A DNA stretch of 64,000 nucleotides, taken from Chinchilla lanigera (lineage: Eukaryota; Chordata; Mammalia; Rodentia; Chinchillidae). A program made the position numbers and the translations under genes. The stretch spans positions 4,289,661 through 4,353,660 of the forward strand of contig NW_004955470.1 of assembly GCF_000276665.1 (NCBI RefSeq), written 5' to 3'. Position 1 is the first letter of the stretch. Every line of letters begins with the position of its first letter. The notes under the pieces are model-generated. The model searched no databases, was not told where the DNA came from, and was given only the letters and a program-made list of their open reading frames with translations. Shown here in pieces: positions 35,290 through 54,092 of this stretch.

Positions 35290-35505
35290 GATGTAGTACC
35301 GCTAGCTTTGAAGAAGCTGGGGAAGGCAAAGTGATTGTCTGCTGAGGTCGCCAGACACGATCAAAGCCCTGCTAACACGTTGATTTCAGCCCTGTGAGGC
35401 CCAGGTTGGGCTTCCAGACAACCTTTTAAGTTAATAAAGTTAGGTTTTAAGCCACTCAATTTGTGGTAACTTTTTATAGTGGCAGTAAGAAACTAAGACT
35501 GGGAA
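35290..35505 (+). repeat. Old MLT1-type LTR end
   Basis: Ends with aagccactcaatttgtggtaactttttatagtggcagtaagaaactaagac, the typical 3' edge of old mammalian MaLR LTRs. Confidence 0.55.
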
Positions 35506-36003
35506 CTTGCACTTCTACTCCAGGGTGAGCAGTCTCATGTGAGCTGCGCTGTAGTCACCTGGGATCCTGGCCCACTCCCGGGTCACGCCGGCCCAGATCC
35601 CTGCAACAGTCCTCAGGTGGGACCCGGACGTCCGGCCCTCGAGGTTCCTCAGAGGCTTCTGGTGCTGGGAGGGTTGAGGTTCTGCCCTCGGCTGACCAGG
35701 TCAACCTAAACCCCTCACTTGCAGGCCTTGGTAATGGCAGCCTGTGGGCAGCGAGGCAGTGTGGCATCGCCACCAGGAGGACCAAACCTTGGCCCCTGGG
35801 CTCTTTCTGAAACTGGCAGCTCAGCAGCACAGGAATTGGGTCCCTTTGCCCCTCACAAAAGGATACAGGTCTCACTGATGGTGTTCATTTGCCTATCTGC
35901 AAGTACTGAATAAAGAACATTTTCCAGGACTGCTTGAGAATAATTTGCTGGTATAAGGACCTGTCGGAAATCCCACTCAAGTGTGAGTTTGTCCCTCTCT
36001 TGT

Positions 36004-36311
36004 TTTTGTCAAGAGACAGGGTCTTACTATGTAGCCCAGTCTGGCCTCAAACTCATAATCCTACTGCCTCAGCCTCCTGAGTGGCTGGGATCACAGGCGT
36101 GTGCCTCTGTACCTGTCTTTATAGTATTTCTTAAAGAGACATTTTGTGTGTAGTGCCTATGCTGAGTGAGTGCTGTACTAAGCTACATCCCCAATCATTT
36201 TTATTATTTTGAGACAGTGTTTGCTAATTGGCCCAGGCTGGCCTTGAACTTGTGGTCCTGCTTCAGAGTCCTGAGTAGCTGAGATTTAAACGTACCTCAC
36301 TATACCTGGCT
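36004..36311 (-). repeat. B1 and B1-dID-like SINEs
   Basis: B1 at 36004-36115 and a B1-dID-like unit at 36160-36311. Confidence 0.78.
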
Positions 36312-36321
36312 AAGCCATTTT

Positions 36322-36553
36322 CTTTTTTTTTTTTTTTTGTTTTTTGTCTTTTTGAGACAGGGTCTTGACCTGGTCAGCCGAGGGCAGAACCTCAACCCTC
36401 CCAGCACCAGAAGCCTCTGAGGAACCTCGAGGGCCAGACAGTTCAGGCTGGCCTTGAGCTCACTTTGTAGCCCAGGCTGGTCTCAAACTCACAAGGATCC
36501 TCCTGCCTCAGCCTTCCAAGTGCTGGGATACAGGCGTGCGCCACCACACCTGA
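36322..36553 (-). repeat. B1 SINE with 71-bp foreign insert
   Basis: Normal B1 text (gagacagggtcttg) jumps at about 36369 into sequence identical to the reverse complement of 35634-35704, and returns to B1 (agttcaggctgg) at 36440. A short B1 segment (about ctatgc) is lost. Confidence 0.9.
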
Positions 36554-36581
36554 CTGACATTTTCTTTAAAAAAAAATCTTT

Positions 36582-37022
36582 TAAACCGGGCATGGTGGCC
36601 ATGCCTGTAATCCCAGCATTTAGGAGGCTGAGGCAGGAGGATCGTTGCAAGTTCAAGACCAGCCTGGGCTACAAAGTGAGCTCAAGGCCAGCCTATACCA
36701 CATAGCAAGACCCTGTCTCAGAAAGACAAAAAAATAAAAAACTTTTTAAATAACTGCATTTATTGTGAGAAATTCATTTACATAATACATCTTAATTCTT
36801 TTTACTTTTCCCTCCCCTCCCTTGATTTATACTCATCAAAATCAGGAAATTTCTCCTTTTTCTTTTTCTGGCACTGGGTATTAAACTGAGCTACACTCCT
36901 AGTCCTTTTTTTCCCTTTTGAGACAATCTCACTATGTTGCTCAGTTTCAACTTGGCCTGAGTGGGAATTTATGACCCTCCTGCCTCAGCCTCTCAGAGTG
37001 CTGGGATTACATGTGTGCACCT
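36582..37022. repeat. B1 (+) and B1-dID-like (-) SINEs
   Basis: Full B1 at 36582-36737; reverse dimer at 36868-37022 with ID half first on the plus strand. Confidence 0.8.
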
Positions 37023-38591
37023 CATTAACGATATATCAGCAATACCTTGTTCCTCACCAGACTTCCAACGTGTTAATTTACATCAGTATGGATGTATTCA
37101 GTGGTTTCTCACCCATGACTATTTGTTGATGTTTAATCTCTTCCCATTTGGGCAGCCGAGCCTCTGAGCTGGCTCCTGTGACCTCTGAACCTGTCCCTCT
37201 CATTCTCACAGCATTTGTTTTATTTTTGGACACAAAATGTTCCAAGCTCATTTTCCGAGGTGATGATGGAGCCACCAGGTTAATGCACTGACCACTCCCG
37301 TCTTAGGGACTTAGGAACTGGGGAATCTCAGGTCTCTACAGTTAGAAGTTTTCGGAAGCAGGATTGCAAGTTCAAGCCACTTAGCTCTGCAGCCTTAGCC
37401 CTCTTGTCCCTCAATTTTAAAATAATTTAGACTTAGAGAAAAGGTGCAAAAATAGTTCCTATGTACTCTTCACCCAGTTTGCAGTGTTATTGCTGGAGCC
37501 CGGGAATTAACATCGGTACAGTGGTATTAACTAATCAGCAGCTCTTCCTGGGGTTGTGCTGGCTTCCTGGGACTTCACGTCGCGCTCTGTGCTTCTGTCT
37601 TCCTGACCCATCACCTTCCAACTGGAGAACTCATCTGTTAATTTTAGTTCGGGGCTGCCTGCTGCCGGCTGCTGGTGAGACTGAGGTTTTGCAAGAATCC
37701 CAAGGTGAAACGCCCCCTAGCGCATCTGCAGGGGAATGCCTTCTTACTGCTGTGCATGTTGATCACTTGGTCCAGGTGGTGTCTACTAAGCTTCTCTGCA
37801 GTAAGCTGACCAGTAACTAATAAGTATCTTGTGGGGAGACACAAAGATTACGCAAATAGCCTTGATCCTGCCCACTAAATTTTGTGTTCACTCTTGCCTG
37901 CAACTACTATCGCCTTTCCCTGAAAATAAGATCTAATTGGCAAATTTTCAGCTTCGAAAAACAGAGATCAAAAGTGCTGGTCCTTGCCTGGCCCGCGTCA
38001 CTCCCTGTTGGCAGGCGAGCTCCCAGCGCGCACCGGTTCGGTTCTTCACCAGGCTGCAGACGCCTCTCAGCAGCGCGAACAGGAGGAGGTGGCCTGGGCA
38101 GGGAGGAGGCGGGCCGTGTGCAAAGCAGGGCTGGGGAAAGCGCCGCAGACAGTAGAGCTGACAACAGGAAGTGGGAGGAGCCGGCGGGAGGCCCAGCCCA
38201 GGGCGGCCGGAAGAGGTGCTGCTGGGCTGGAGTCCCCGAGGTGGGGTGCTCCCTGCAAGCTGACACCACGTGATGACCAGGCCCCGTGGACGTGCCGCTC
38301 AGCCGCTCGCTGATCTGTCCTAGGTCTCTACACTCGCTGTCACCATCCATCCACCCACCCAGGACACAGCTGACCACCACCCCCAAGCCCAACCCACTCT
38401 GGCTTGTCCCCTGCCCTTCCCCTGATTCGACCTTTGCTGGAACTCCCCTCCTCCGCGTCACCTGGTGCCCTCCCCGGTCACCTCAGGTCCTTGCCACTCA
38501 GCCTGCTCACGTGCTGGCTTGATGCCCATCCCACTGGCCCCTGCAGGTCTTCACTGAAATGGCTCCTGTGCCTTCTTCCTCTGACCTGTCC
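37023..38591. other. Intergenic sequence with a CpG-rich patch
   Basis: SINE-free. 37.98-38.26 kb is GC- and CpG-rich but carries no identified exon. The 37.4-37.55 kb part has old-repeat wording. Confidence 0.5.
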
Positions 38592-38738
38592 CTTTATTTT
38601 ATTTGAAGTGGGGGGCATGCTCTCACTATATAGTCCGGGCTGGTCTTGAACTGTGTACCCTAGGCTGGCCTCAAACTTTTGGCGATCCTCCTGCCTCAGC
38701 CTCCTGAGTGCTGAAATGGTGTGTGCCATTGTGCCGGC
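38592..38738 (-). repeat. B1 SINE
   Basis: Has the doubled gaactgtgtaccctaggctggcctc segment. The next 500 bp to the ACTR1B 3' UTR hold nothing I can name. Confidence 0.82.
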
Positions 38739-39249
38739 TCTGAGCTGTCCATTTGTTGGGGCAAGAATGTATCTTGTTCACCACTGGCCCCAAATATAAG
38801 GACCCTGGCAGACATGCTGTAGGTGCTCACATGGCCAACCATGGTTGAGCAGCTCCTTTCGTCTCACTGGGCAGCGCCTGTGCCCCAGCACCACCTCACA
38901 GCCATCACTTCCTGCCCTCTTCCTGAGCCAAGGAGCCTGCGACCCTGCTGGTGTCAAGCTGCCTGGCGCAGGTGTCCCGACAGAGCACGATGCGACGAAC
39001 CCAGCCCTGTCCACAGGGGGAGGCGGGACGGGCTGCCAGGGCTGGGCATGCGGTGCAGGTGAGCTCAGCCTCCTGGGGCCTTGGTGCCACGTTGCCCTGC
39101 CAACCACCGAAATCGCAGGCTCCAAGCTCAAGCCCGAGTCCTGCCTTGTTCCCTGAGCGCCTTTCTCTGAAAGCCCCCAGGGACGGGTGAGTAAACAACT
39201 GCACCCAGAGCCACAAGAAAACAGCCACACGCTGGGCTTTGTCCGTAAT

Positions 39250-40032
39250 TATTACTATAATGATTTATAAAAGAATGTTTTTTTCAGGCAGCTGTGTTAA
39301 GTTATGGGACACATCTGGAGAGCGAGGTGGGGCCCGACCACAGCGAAGACCCCGTCCTTGGGGAGGGAGGAGGCCCTGCTCAGCCCCGCCTGACTCGTTC
39401 CCTGCTCCCCTCCAACAGCACAGACCACAACCCTTCTGGGCCAGGGTATGGGGCAGGGAGACGCGCGGCTGCCACTGCCGTGCTTGGAGGGGGAAGGGTG
39501 ACAGGCCACGTGCTGTGGCTGCCCCCGGCACCTGAGGCGGACCCCAGGCCACAGCCCTTGCTGGGGACGTGTGCACAGGTGCGGGTGGCCGTGGGCCCGG
39601 GCAGAGGCAGTGGTGTAAGATGCACCCGTGCCCGCTGCCCCTGCTTGCACTGCTGGCTGCCCCTTTCTAGCACGGTCCCCAGGGCCCAGCGTGGCGCCTG
39701 CCAGAGAACTGGGGGATTTGGGTGTCTGGTCCTGGAGCTCGGGGAAGCAGTTCCAAAAGTCAGAGCGAGGAACCCTTGGCCTAAGTCGGTCCACAAGGGA
39801 GACGCCCCAAGCAGCCCAATACGGGCTCCTCAAAGCCTCAGCTCCAGCTGGAGACCGCATCCATGCAGCTAAAAATTACATGTGCGTACATATGTGTGTG
39901 TGTGTGCATGTGTGTGTGCAGGGCAGTGCCTGCCTGAGGGCTCAGGGCATGCAGACGACCCTGACCAGAAAGGGTCCAGGCCTCTGCTTCCCCGTCCTCC
40001 TGTCTTCAGGACACACTCCACCCTCCCAGGCA
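39250..40032 (-). other. ACTR1B: Probable ACTR1B 3' UTR
   Basis: GC-rich, nearly SINE-free stretch downstream of the stop codon, ending in an AT-rich patch with a variant poly(A) signal TATAAA on the minus strand (about 39266-39271). It includes a short TG-rich run near 39.89-39.92 kb. The exact end is inferred. Long open frames here are only a GC effect. Confidence 0.5.
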
Positions 40033-46630
<6,598 letters not shown>

Positions 46631-46920
46631 GGCCGGGCAGGGCCGGCCCTGCCCAGCAGGCGGGCTGCAGGAGGGACCGGCGGCGGTCAGACAGGACGGC
46701 GGGCACTGCTCGTGGCGCCGCGCCCCTCCCCGGAGCGCGCAGCCTACGCGAGCCCGGCGGGGCGGGGAGGGGGTTTTCGGGGGGCGACAGCGACCAATCA
46801 ACGCTCGCAGCGGCCTGATTGGCGGCGGGCGCTGGGACAGACTACGCGAGAAGGGGGCGGGGCCGACCAGCCAATAGAAGCCGCCCGAAAGAGCGGTGGG
46901 GCGTTGCCAAGGTAGGCTGC
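46631..46920 (-). promoter_or_regulatory. ACTR1B CpG-island promoter
   Basis: CpG-dense and TATA-less, directly upstream of the ATG at 46630. It has three CCAAT/ATTGG boxes (about 46793-46797, 46818-46822, 46873-46877), spaced as in housekeeping NF-Y promoters, plus GGGCGG boxes. Confidence 0.75.
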
Positions 46921-48214
46921 GCCTAGTCGCGGGATGAGGTCATAACTCCATTCTTAAAGGGAACGCCTGCAGAAGAGGGTGGAGCTTACCTGTCTTGAAA
47001 GAAGTCTTTTCCGCGCCCCAGCATCTCCGACCACATGGTGAGCGCCCTGTGCTGGAGGAGGCAGGCCCTGGACGTTTTCCCCAAAGCGTTGCTTAGTTTT
47101 GCCTATTTTTGAACGTTATGAAAGTGAAACCACAAGTATGTATTAATTTGCATCCGGCGTCTATACATTTGTGATATGGATCAGTGTGCAGCTATTAAAA
47201 ATAATAAGGAAGTTCTGCATGATTGGCTATGAGAAACACATGGGGCATATTGTTAAAGAAAAGAAAGAAGCAAAGAATAGAATGTTACATGCACGACTGT
47301 CCCAGAAGAGTATTTGAGACATCTTTAGATCTCTTTAATTTGGGGAAGGTAAAAGTGAGTGAAAGAAGATTAAGTTTTCACCATGTAAACTTTTGTATTG
47401 AATTGTATTCAATTTAAGCTTGGGCATGCATATGTATCAGTTAGCTTTCCACCACTATACTGAAATACTCAGTGTGATTAACTTAAGAGAAAAGGTTTAT
47501 TGTGGTTCATGGTTCTGGAGGGTTCAGTCTGAGATCAGGTGACCTCATGGGTTTGGATCCCTAACAAGGACAGCACATGATAAGCCAGGAAGCATAAAGA
47601 GGAAGAGTTAGGGATCCCTCAGCCCTCTGCAAGAAGAACATGCCCCCAGTGACCTAAGGACCTCCTTCTGCTGTCCCTCTAGCACCTCCTCTTTTTATAG
47701 CCCTGGAGGTCCTTTGCTACTATCAATTTCAGGAAGCTTTACTTGCACCTGCTTTACACAGTCAAAATGGACTAGGTAAGCAGCTGTGCAGGAGCGCCCA
47801 GGGTGGAAGAACGTCCTTCCCACAGACAGACCCCAAAGAAAGGTAGAGATGATGGCGCATGCGTGCGCAGTGTCTGACGCTGCTGCCTCTCCTACCTGCC
47901 CCAGGTACCCAGCCACAGTGACCAGTGCCTTAAGGAAAAGTAAGGAGCAACCAACTGTATTAAGTAAATCCTGCCCACCAAGTTACTTGTGAAAATGGGA
48001 TGTGCCAGAGCACTCCTCTTTGATCCTGTTTGGACTCTGTCTTAAAACCTTTCTTGTAATTACTTGGGGGCTTAGGGTGAAGGGTTGGGGTGAATTGAAG
48101 TTAGAAGCTTCATTTGCCACCTTTGAATCAGAATCCAGTCATTCTACTTGATCTTTATATTTGTCATAGATGAAAAAAATAGAATCACCTTATCAGGTTA
48201 ATAATATCCCTCAG
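46921..48214. other. Intergenic stretch upstream of ACTR1B
   Basis: Single-copy-looking apart from the MaLR-like fragment at 47.44-47.72 kb. No exon seen. Confidence 0.5.
47440..47720 (-). repeat. MaLR-like LTR fragment
   Basis: The opening tatcagttagctttcc...gaaaaggtttattgtggttcatggtt parallels the element at 56690. Confidence 0.5.
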
Positions 48215-48350
48215 TACCTGGTAAGGTAGTGCACACCTATAATTCCCGCACTCGGGAGGCTGAGGCAGGAGGATTGTTGTGAGTTTGAGGCCAGCCAGGG
48301 CTACAAAGTGAGCTCAAGTCTGGTCTGAATAGTGATACCCTGGCTCAAAA
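48215..48350 (+). repeat. B1 SINE
   Basis: Followed by a short (TA)n at 48357-48370. The 48.37-49.0 kb stretch is AT-rich without named features. Confidence 0.85.
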
Positions 48351-49009
48351 AGAAAATATATATATATATATCCCTTAGTTATTGTGGCTGATCAGGTCCA
48401 CAATCTCCTGAATGAGTGTATGGCAAAGGCTAAGTAAAAAGAGTCAAATGGAATGATTTCAGGGCTTCAGGAGAATCAAAGCCCTCTCACCAAATTTAAG
48501 ATTCTCTTAGGGCTAAGATCAAGACTTTCTCTGGGTGGCTGGATTTATTTGGTTATCAGAAGAAGCGAGGGGAGTACTCAGGAAGGGCTGAATCACTCAA
48601 GGACTTCTCCAAGTAAGGTATTAAGTTAACCCTTAATAAGGATTAAATTAACCGACCCAGGAGTGAGATGCCTGAGGCTATCGTCTTTATCTAGTTGAGA
48701 TTGGATCCAGGTGTCCTTGGCTGTGATCTTGTCTTATCCTTTGACGCTTTGTCTGACATTATAGGTTTTAGTAAGGGTTAATGACTCACAGAGGTTCTCT
48801 TACTATGAGTCCATTGCCCACTTCCAGACAAGTAGCCTAGCGCTTTGGACAGATTCACAAGTAAACATAAAAAGCCAATTGATTAATTTAAGTCCTGCTC
48901 AGGGCTGCTTCATAATGGTCCCCATCATCACCTTGTTATACAGGTACATTGTATTTCCTTCATTAAAATATAATGACATATGATAAACTACACGTATAAA
49001 AATTTGATG

Positions 49010-49345
49010 AGTTTTTTGAAATGAGGTCTCAGTATATTACTCAGATTGTTCTAAAACTTGCTATCTTTCTGCCTCAGCATCATGAATTGCTGGGATTACC
49101 AGCTATTCACACAGCTATTACCATACCTGGCTAATTTTTATTTTTATTTTATTTTAGTTTTTGGTACTGGGGGTTGAACTCCTAACCTTTACATTGGGCT
49201 ACAACTCCAGGATTTTTTAATTGTTCTTTTGAAACAAGTTCTCACTAAATGGCTAAATTGCCAAGATTGGCTTTGAATTTGTAATTCTTCTGCCTCAGCC
49301 TTCCAGAGCCCTGGGATTACAGGTATCCACCACTACACCTGGCAT
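49010..49345 (-). repeat. B1 and B1-dID-like SINEs
   Basis: Old reverse B1 (49010-49140) then a dimer (49158-49345) with ID half ggtactgggggttgaactcctaacc. Confidence 0.7.
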
Positions 49346-49637
49346 GCCTAGCTAATTTGAGTTCTGATGTATGAATACACTCAGGAAACCATTTTCCCCA
49401 TCAAGATAAAGAAGATATCCAAAAGTTTCATCACGTGCCTTTGTAATCCCTTCCTCCCCTCCCTGTTCCTCCTCTTCATTTCTAGGCAAGCTCTTGCTAG
49501 CTTTTGCTACTGTAGTTTAGTTGTCACTTTCTAGATTTGTATGTTGAGGGGTTTCTACAGTGTGTACTTCTTTTGTTGTTTGGTTTCTGTCATTCAGTAT
49601 GGTTATGAGAGTTGGTTCATAGTGTTGGACAACATGT

Positions 49638-50183
49638 AGATTGGTTAGGAGTCTCTAGAGGAATAGATCCATAAGAGTATATATGTGAAGTTATAAAGGG
49701 AGATTGCTGAAAGTGGGCTTACAGGATCAGAGGTTGGATGATCCCACAATGGCCATCTGTACAGTGGAGAGCCAAAGAATCCAGTAGCTGCTCAGTCCAA
49801 GAAGCTGGAAGTCACAGAACAAGAGGAACCAAGGATGTAGCCCCAGTCCACGGCTGAAGGCTGGGAGAAGAGACTCCCTGGAAAGTTGCTGATGTGTCTG
49901 CATTGAGGGACTGAAGAAGCTGGAATCTGAGGTCTATGGAAATGGCAGCAGCAAGAATCAGACCTACTGAAACAGAATCTAGCTTTCAAGCCCTGGCTGG
50001 CTTTCTCCTTCTTCCACTTTTATTTTTCTGGGTTCCCACCCTGTGGGAGGTACCCTCCATTCAGAGTGGGCCCCCTCAGTGTAATGGCCTAATGCCATCA
50101 TCTTTGGCAACACCACCCCACCCCTAGCTAGATATAATCTCCTAGTGCCTCAGTCAAGTCAAGTTGACAATCAAGACTATCAT
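49638..50183. mobile_element. 546-bp insertion in L1 with 7-bp duplication
   Basis: Begins agattggttaggag and ends with a gtcaagttgacaatcaag-type edge; aacatgt occurs on both sides (49631-49637, 50184-50190). Resembles old MaLR/ERVL-type LTR sequence, but the family is not certain. Confidence 0.5.
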
Positions 50184-50639
50184 AACATGTTCATTCTTTT
50201 TCATTGCTTAGTAATATTTCATTACATGGACATACCATCACAATGCATTCAGCTGTTGTGGATATTTAGGGTGTCTGCAGTTCTCCCTACTACAAACAAA
50301 ACTATTGTGACCATTCATGTATGAGTCTTTGGATGGGCACATGCTTTGATTTTCTTTAGGTTATAAATGCCTAGGGTTTAAAGCACTGAATCGCACGGCA
50401 AGTACATGTTTAATGGTTTAAGGAAAAGCTAAGTATTCTACTATTTTTTACATTATCACCAGCAATGTACAAGAGTTTCAGTTGCTCTTTATCATCAACA
50501 TTTGGTATTGTTATATCTTTTTAACTTTTAGCCATTATGTTTCACTGTTTATTTTCCTACTGGCTTATTATGTTGGACATCTTTTCATGTGCTCATTTCC
50601 ACCCATGTGTATTCTTCAGTGAAGCATCTTTTAAAATCT

Positions 50640-50895
50640 CAATCTTTTATTTTTTTGTTTTTTTGATACCAGGAATTAAACTCAGAACCTTGTGCTTGCC
50701 AGGGACGTGCTGTGCTGCTGAGCTATATCCTCAGCACAATCCTACTTTTAAATTGGTTATTTAATGGCCAGGTGTGGTGGTACACACTTATAACCCAAGC
50801 ACTTTGGAGGCTGCTATAGGAAGATTGCATGTTAGAGGCCAACCTGGTCTATATAGCAAGTTCAAGGTCAGCTCAGACAACATAGCTGTCTAATA
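50640..50895. repeat. ID (-) and B1 (+) SINEs in L1
   Basis: ID at 50640-50740 (ttgataccaggaattaaactcag) and a diverged B1 at 50763-50895. Confidence 0.8.
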
Positions 50896-51095
50896 AAAAA
50901 TTATCTATTTTACATATATTCTAAATATTTATATTTTATTGACTATATATTATGAAAATTATTTCCCATTAGTAAAATGTTAAATATAATTTCACAAATA
51001 TTGCTTGTCCTTTCATTTTTGTAACTGTATGTTTTGAAGAACAAATATTTTTTTATTTTGAAGAAGTTCAAATCTCCAGTCCATAAAAATTTCTC

Positions 51096-51180
51096 TTGGG
51101 CCAGGGATATAGCTCAGTGGCACAAGCACCTGCCTGGCAAGCACAAGGTCATGAGTTTGATTCCTGGTACAAAAAAATAA
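51096..51180 (+). repeat. ID SINE in L1
   Basis: Flanked by near-identical ataaaaa(a)tttctctt copies (51084 and 51213 regions), with one A-length difference. Confidence 0.85.
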
Positions 51181-51594
51181 ACAAACAAACAAAAAACCCA
51201 ACAAAAGCCTATAAAAAATTTCTCTTATATTTTTGCAGTGTTACAGTTTTATCACTCACATTTAGACCTATGCTCAATTTTGAGTTAATTTTTGTACATA
51301 GTGTAAGGTAAGCAATGAGGTTCAGCTTTTGCATATGCTGTATCAAATTACCCCAGTATTATCTGCTGAAAAGATATACCATCTCCATGGAATTGCCTCA
51401 GTGCCTGTGTCAATAATTAGTTGATTTCCTATGTCTGAATTTATCTCTGGATTCTGTTCTATTCCATTGATCTATATGCTAATAACACAGTTTTGTTTAC
51501 TGTAGTTTTATAAATTTTGAAATCAAGTAGATAAAATCCCCCTCTGTTCTTCCCCCCGCCCCCAAGTTGTTTTGGATATTATAGGTTCTTTGAA

Positions 51595-51780
51595 GGGCTG
51601 GGAATGTGGTGCAGTGGCAGAGTGATTGACTAGCATGCACAAGGCCCTGGGTTCAATCTCCACCACCACAGTTTAGGGACTTAGCAAGACCTTGTCTCAA
51701 AATAAAAGAAACAGAAAAGGGCTGGGTATGTAGCTCAGTGCAAAGGCTCTAGGTTCAATCCCTAGTGCTGCAACATATAA
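51595..51780 (+). repeat. ID plus B1-dID-like composite
   Basis: Two ID-type boxes (51597-51672 and 51720-51775) separated by a short B1-tail piece gacttagcaagaccttgtctc. Confidence 0.7.
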
Positions 51781-52389
51781 ACAAAACCTCCAGAATAACC
51801 CACTGAATTCAATTTGCAAAAGAGTTTTCATGTGGAGGTTTAGGAAAGATATTTGATATATAGTTTTTTCCCTATGGAATATATTTGTCTGGCTTGAGAA
51901 CAAGATAATGCTATCTTCTAGAGGAGTGGGAAAGAACTTCCTGCAGCTTCAGTTTTCCAGAAGGATTTGTATCAAACTGGTGATATTTCTTCCTTAAATA
52001 TTGCCAAAGTTTACCAAGGAAGCCATCTGCGCTTTGAGGTTTCCTGGTGGGAGGATTATCTATTTCTTTATTAGATATAGAACTGGTCTGGGCCTCTTCT
52101 TGAATGAGCTTTGCTAGTTTGTGTTGGTCATGGATTTTCTCCATTTTTTCTAACTTGTTGGATTTACTGGCAAGAAGATGCCCATAAAGTGTCCTGCTTT
52201 TCTGGCTCATGTCTGTTGTTTCCGTGGAGATATCTACTCTTGTTCCTAATATTTGTGTCATGCATCTTCCATCTTTTCAGATCAGCATGACTAGAGATAA
52301 ACAAGTGCAATCGATATTTATGGATTTTTCTCAAAGAATCAGCTTTGATTTCATTGATTTCCCTTCAAGAGCTTTATGTTGTTTTGTTT

Positions 52390-52790
52390 AGTTTTTCTGA
52401 GACAGTGTTTCAGTGGGTAGCCCAGCCTGGCCTTCGACTTGTGATCTTATTGCCTCAGCCTCCTGCATGCTAGGATTACAGGCCAGGCTTTCTATTTTTA
52501 AAGCCTTGTGACATCAACCTTGAGTGAACAATATGCTACAGAGGGGTATGTGCCCTGCAAAGCCTAAAATACTTTCTATCAGGCTCTTTACAGAACATTT
52601 CTTGACTTCTACTTTAGACCTGGGTGACTGAATCAAAATAGATTATTTTGAACCAGGTGTGGTGGCCTCCGCCTGTAGTCCCAGTTACTTGGGAGGCTGA
52701 GGCAGGATGATCCCTTCAACCGAAGAGTTCAAAGCCAGATTGGACAACATAGTCAGACCTGGTCTCTAAAACCAACCAAGCAAAACAACA
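52390..52790. repeat. B1 (-) and B1 (+) SINEs
   Basis: Reverse copy 52390-52492 and forward copy 52650-52790, the latter with a cttgggaggctgaggcagg block. Confidence 0.78.
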
Positions 52791-53159
52791 ATACCACTCC
52801 CTACAGACAAATAAAAACTAGGTGTTTTCTTCTTATCATTCTGGATGTCTAACAGATCTTCCTGGAAGTGAGAGAAATCAAGCTGAGAAAGTCTGACAAT
52901 CAAGTAAAGGTAACTGGTAAATTGTACAAGCAGCCCTGTGCGCAGAGGTCAAAAAACGACCTGTGACCTCCTCTTGTGTTGAGAAGAAGGGACAGGAGGA
53001 AAGGGGGTGGGTCAGCAACCCAGAATTCTACCTGCAAATTTTGTCACTTTTTGCCCACAGAAGGCCTCTCCTACCCGTTGCATCTGTGTAAAGACAAGAG
53101 GGCTGAGGGTGGGGTTGGCAACATGATTGAGGGGACCCAGTACAAGATTAAAATGCAGG

Positions 53160-53290
53160 AAAGGCCAGGTGTGGAGGCACATGTCTGTAGTCCCAGCACT
53201 CAGGAGGCTAAGGCAGGAGGATCATTGTGAGTTTGAGGCCAGCCTGGACTACATAGTGAGACCCTGTCTCAAAACAAACAATGCAGGAAA
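53160..53290 (+). repeat. B1 SINE upstream of L1 fragment
   Basis: Ends gaccctgtctcaaaacaaac, then directly enters the L1 3' fragment. Confidence 0.85.
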
Positions 53291-53299
53291 AAAAAATGA

Positions 53300-53900
53300 G
53301 GGAAAAAAGTATAGTTAAAGATACTAACATTCCACTGTTGGTGGGAGTGTAGACTGGTACAACCACTGTGGAAATCAGTGTGGAGATTCCTCAAAAAACT
53401 AGGATTAGAGGTTTCATTCCACCTAGCTATTCCCCTTCTGGGTATTTTTTCAGAAGAATTGAAAACATCATACCACAGTAATATATGTGTACTCATGTTT
53501 ATAGCAGCACAATTTGTCATAGCTAAATCTTGGAAACAACCCAAATGCCCATCAGCTGAGGAATGGATGAAAAAGATGTGGTATTTTTATACAATGGAGT
53601 ACTACTCGGCTATAAGGAAAGATAAACTTGAGGCTTTCATAGGTAGATGGATGCAACTAGAGATCATGCTTGTAAGTGAAATAAACCAGACTTGCCTGTG
53701 TAAACATCATATTATCTTTCTAGTGTATGAAGCTGAAAGAGTAAATAAAATCCAAAAGGTACAGTAGATATTGTGAAAGGGAAAGAAATTGCTTAAAAGG
53801 AAAGAAAGACTGGGATGGGGGAAAGGAGAAAAGAAAGAAGGAAGGGAAAAAAAATATATATATGTGTACACGATAGCTAAGATAATCATACTGCTAATTT
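53300..53900 (+). mobile_element. L1 3' end fragment
   Basis: Contains the conserved 3' block encoding KKMWYFYTMEYYSAI, then A-rich 3' UTR. Younger-looking than the other L1s. Confidence 0.85.
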
Positions 53901-54092
53901 CTATTGGTTTATTGAAAGGAACAGTTAATGCCTAATTGTTTGATGAATTTTGCATACCTATATGTGGTACCTGTACAACTACTTTGAAGATAACAATATG
54001 CAATATAACAAGCATGGTTAATTTCCTATCATCTTGTTTTGAAATTCTTTTTTATTTGAAAGAGTAAAAGAAGGATAACATAGTAATAGAAG

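Larger units (their letters stand above)
49380..52385 (-). mobile_element. Old L1, fragmented
   Basis: Minus-strand ORF2-like sequence at 52385-51900 followed leftwards by 3' region text (for example attccattgatctatatgctaa near 51465 and the block at 50190-50600). Interrupted by an LTR-like insert (49638-50183), IDs and B1s. Confidence 0.7.

Noticed and set aside
46901..47060. Divergent gene start opposite ACTR1B
   Set aside because: The CpG island could support bidirectional transcription, but no plus-strand ATG exon with donor was convincing.
53378..53767. 130-codon open frame
   Set aside because: It is the L1 3' region, recognisable by its conserved wording; not a cellular gene.
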